Shown here in pieces: positions 35,102-35,116 of a stretch of DNA of 35,116 bases. Source of the DNA: a candidate division GN15 bacterium (GTDB taxonomy: Bacteria; Zixibacteria; MSB-5A5; GN15; FEB-12). Below the pieces are notes generated by a model, which saw only the letters and a program-made list of their open reading frames with translations, ran no database searches and was not told the origin of the DNA. How positions within the stretch are numbered: the stretch's first letter is position 1; each line of letters opens with the position of its first letter. The stretch covers positions 1 through 35,116 of the forward strand of contig WJMS01000348.1 in the NCBI GenBank assembly GCA_014727815.1, written 5' to 3'. Position numbers and translations under genes: made by a program.

Positions 35102-35116
35102 TCTTAGGCTCTATTC

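Overview
The window is a dense, almost wholly minus-strand array of about 57 small genes. Most are short 'hypothetical' proteins of types seen in large tailed-phage genomes: DnaJ-type and CxxC zinc-finger proteins, an Rmf-like protein, a DUF6011-like protein, GSPEKV-type and GGGMD-type proteins, and expanded repeat families. There is no capsid, tail, terminase, polymerase or integrase hallmark, so a large phage is the best guess. A phage-plasmid or other large mobile element of a bacterium would fit equally well. Bacterial translation is clear from AGGAG-type Shine-Dalgarno sites, ATGA-type coupled overlaps and frequent AACAATG start contexts. One lipoprotein-like signal and one Sec-type signal suggest some products reach the envelope.

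Layout. (1) 1-2.0 kb: the end of a leucine-rich-repeat-variant (LRV) gene, an iteron-like repeat block (about 190-330), then a small operon with a zinc-ribbon protein, an LRV protein and coupled small genes. (2) 2.2-2.85 kb: the only plus-strand gene, in a divergent/convergent position. (3) 2.8-24.6 kb: AT-richer minus-strand operons, with an LRV cluster (7.8-9.8 kb), a split LRV gene (17.2-17.6 kb), a DHH-like protein, a nucleotidyltransferase-like protein, a lipoprotein, zinc-finger proteins and several paralogue pairs. Gaps here repeatedly carry a hairpin of the type CCCCTACATC...GATGTAGGGG (14 copies). (4) 24.6-33.0 kb: genes become progressively GC-rich. The intergenic hairpins change to three other kinds: tRNA-like T-arm/acceptor elements, a long GGTTGGG...CCAACC hairpin, and a five-copy pseudoknot placed directly before the ribosome-binding site. 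Several unrelated proteins here share a Thr/Asn-rich N-terminus. (5) 33.0-35.1 kb: about 2.1 kb without a convincing gene, packed with hairpins, two tRNA-like elements and a 76-bp direct repeat.

The most unusual content is RNA-level. The tRNA-like elements keep an acceptor helix and a TTCGATT T-loop but lack a normal D and/or anticodon arm. The pseudoknot has a compensatory change between copies and wobble pairs that close mainly on the minus strand. Together they suggest that messages in this element are punctuated and regulated by structured intercistronic RNA rather than by ordinary U-tract terminators. This is inferred from reading the sequence; no folding or database search was run.
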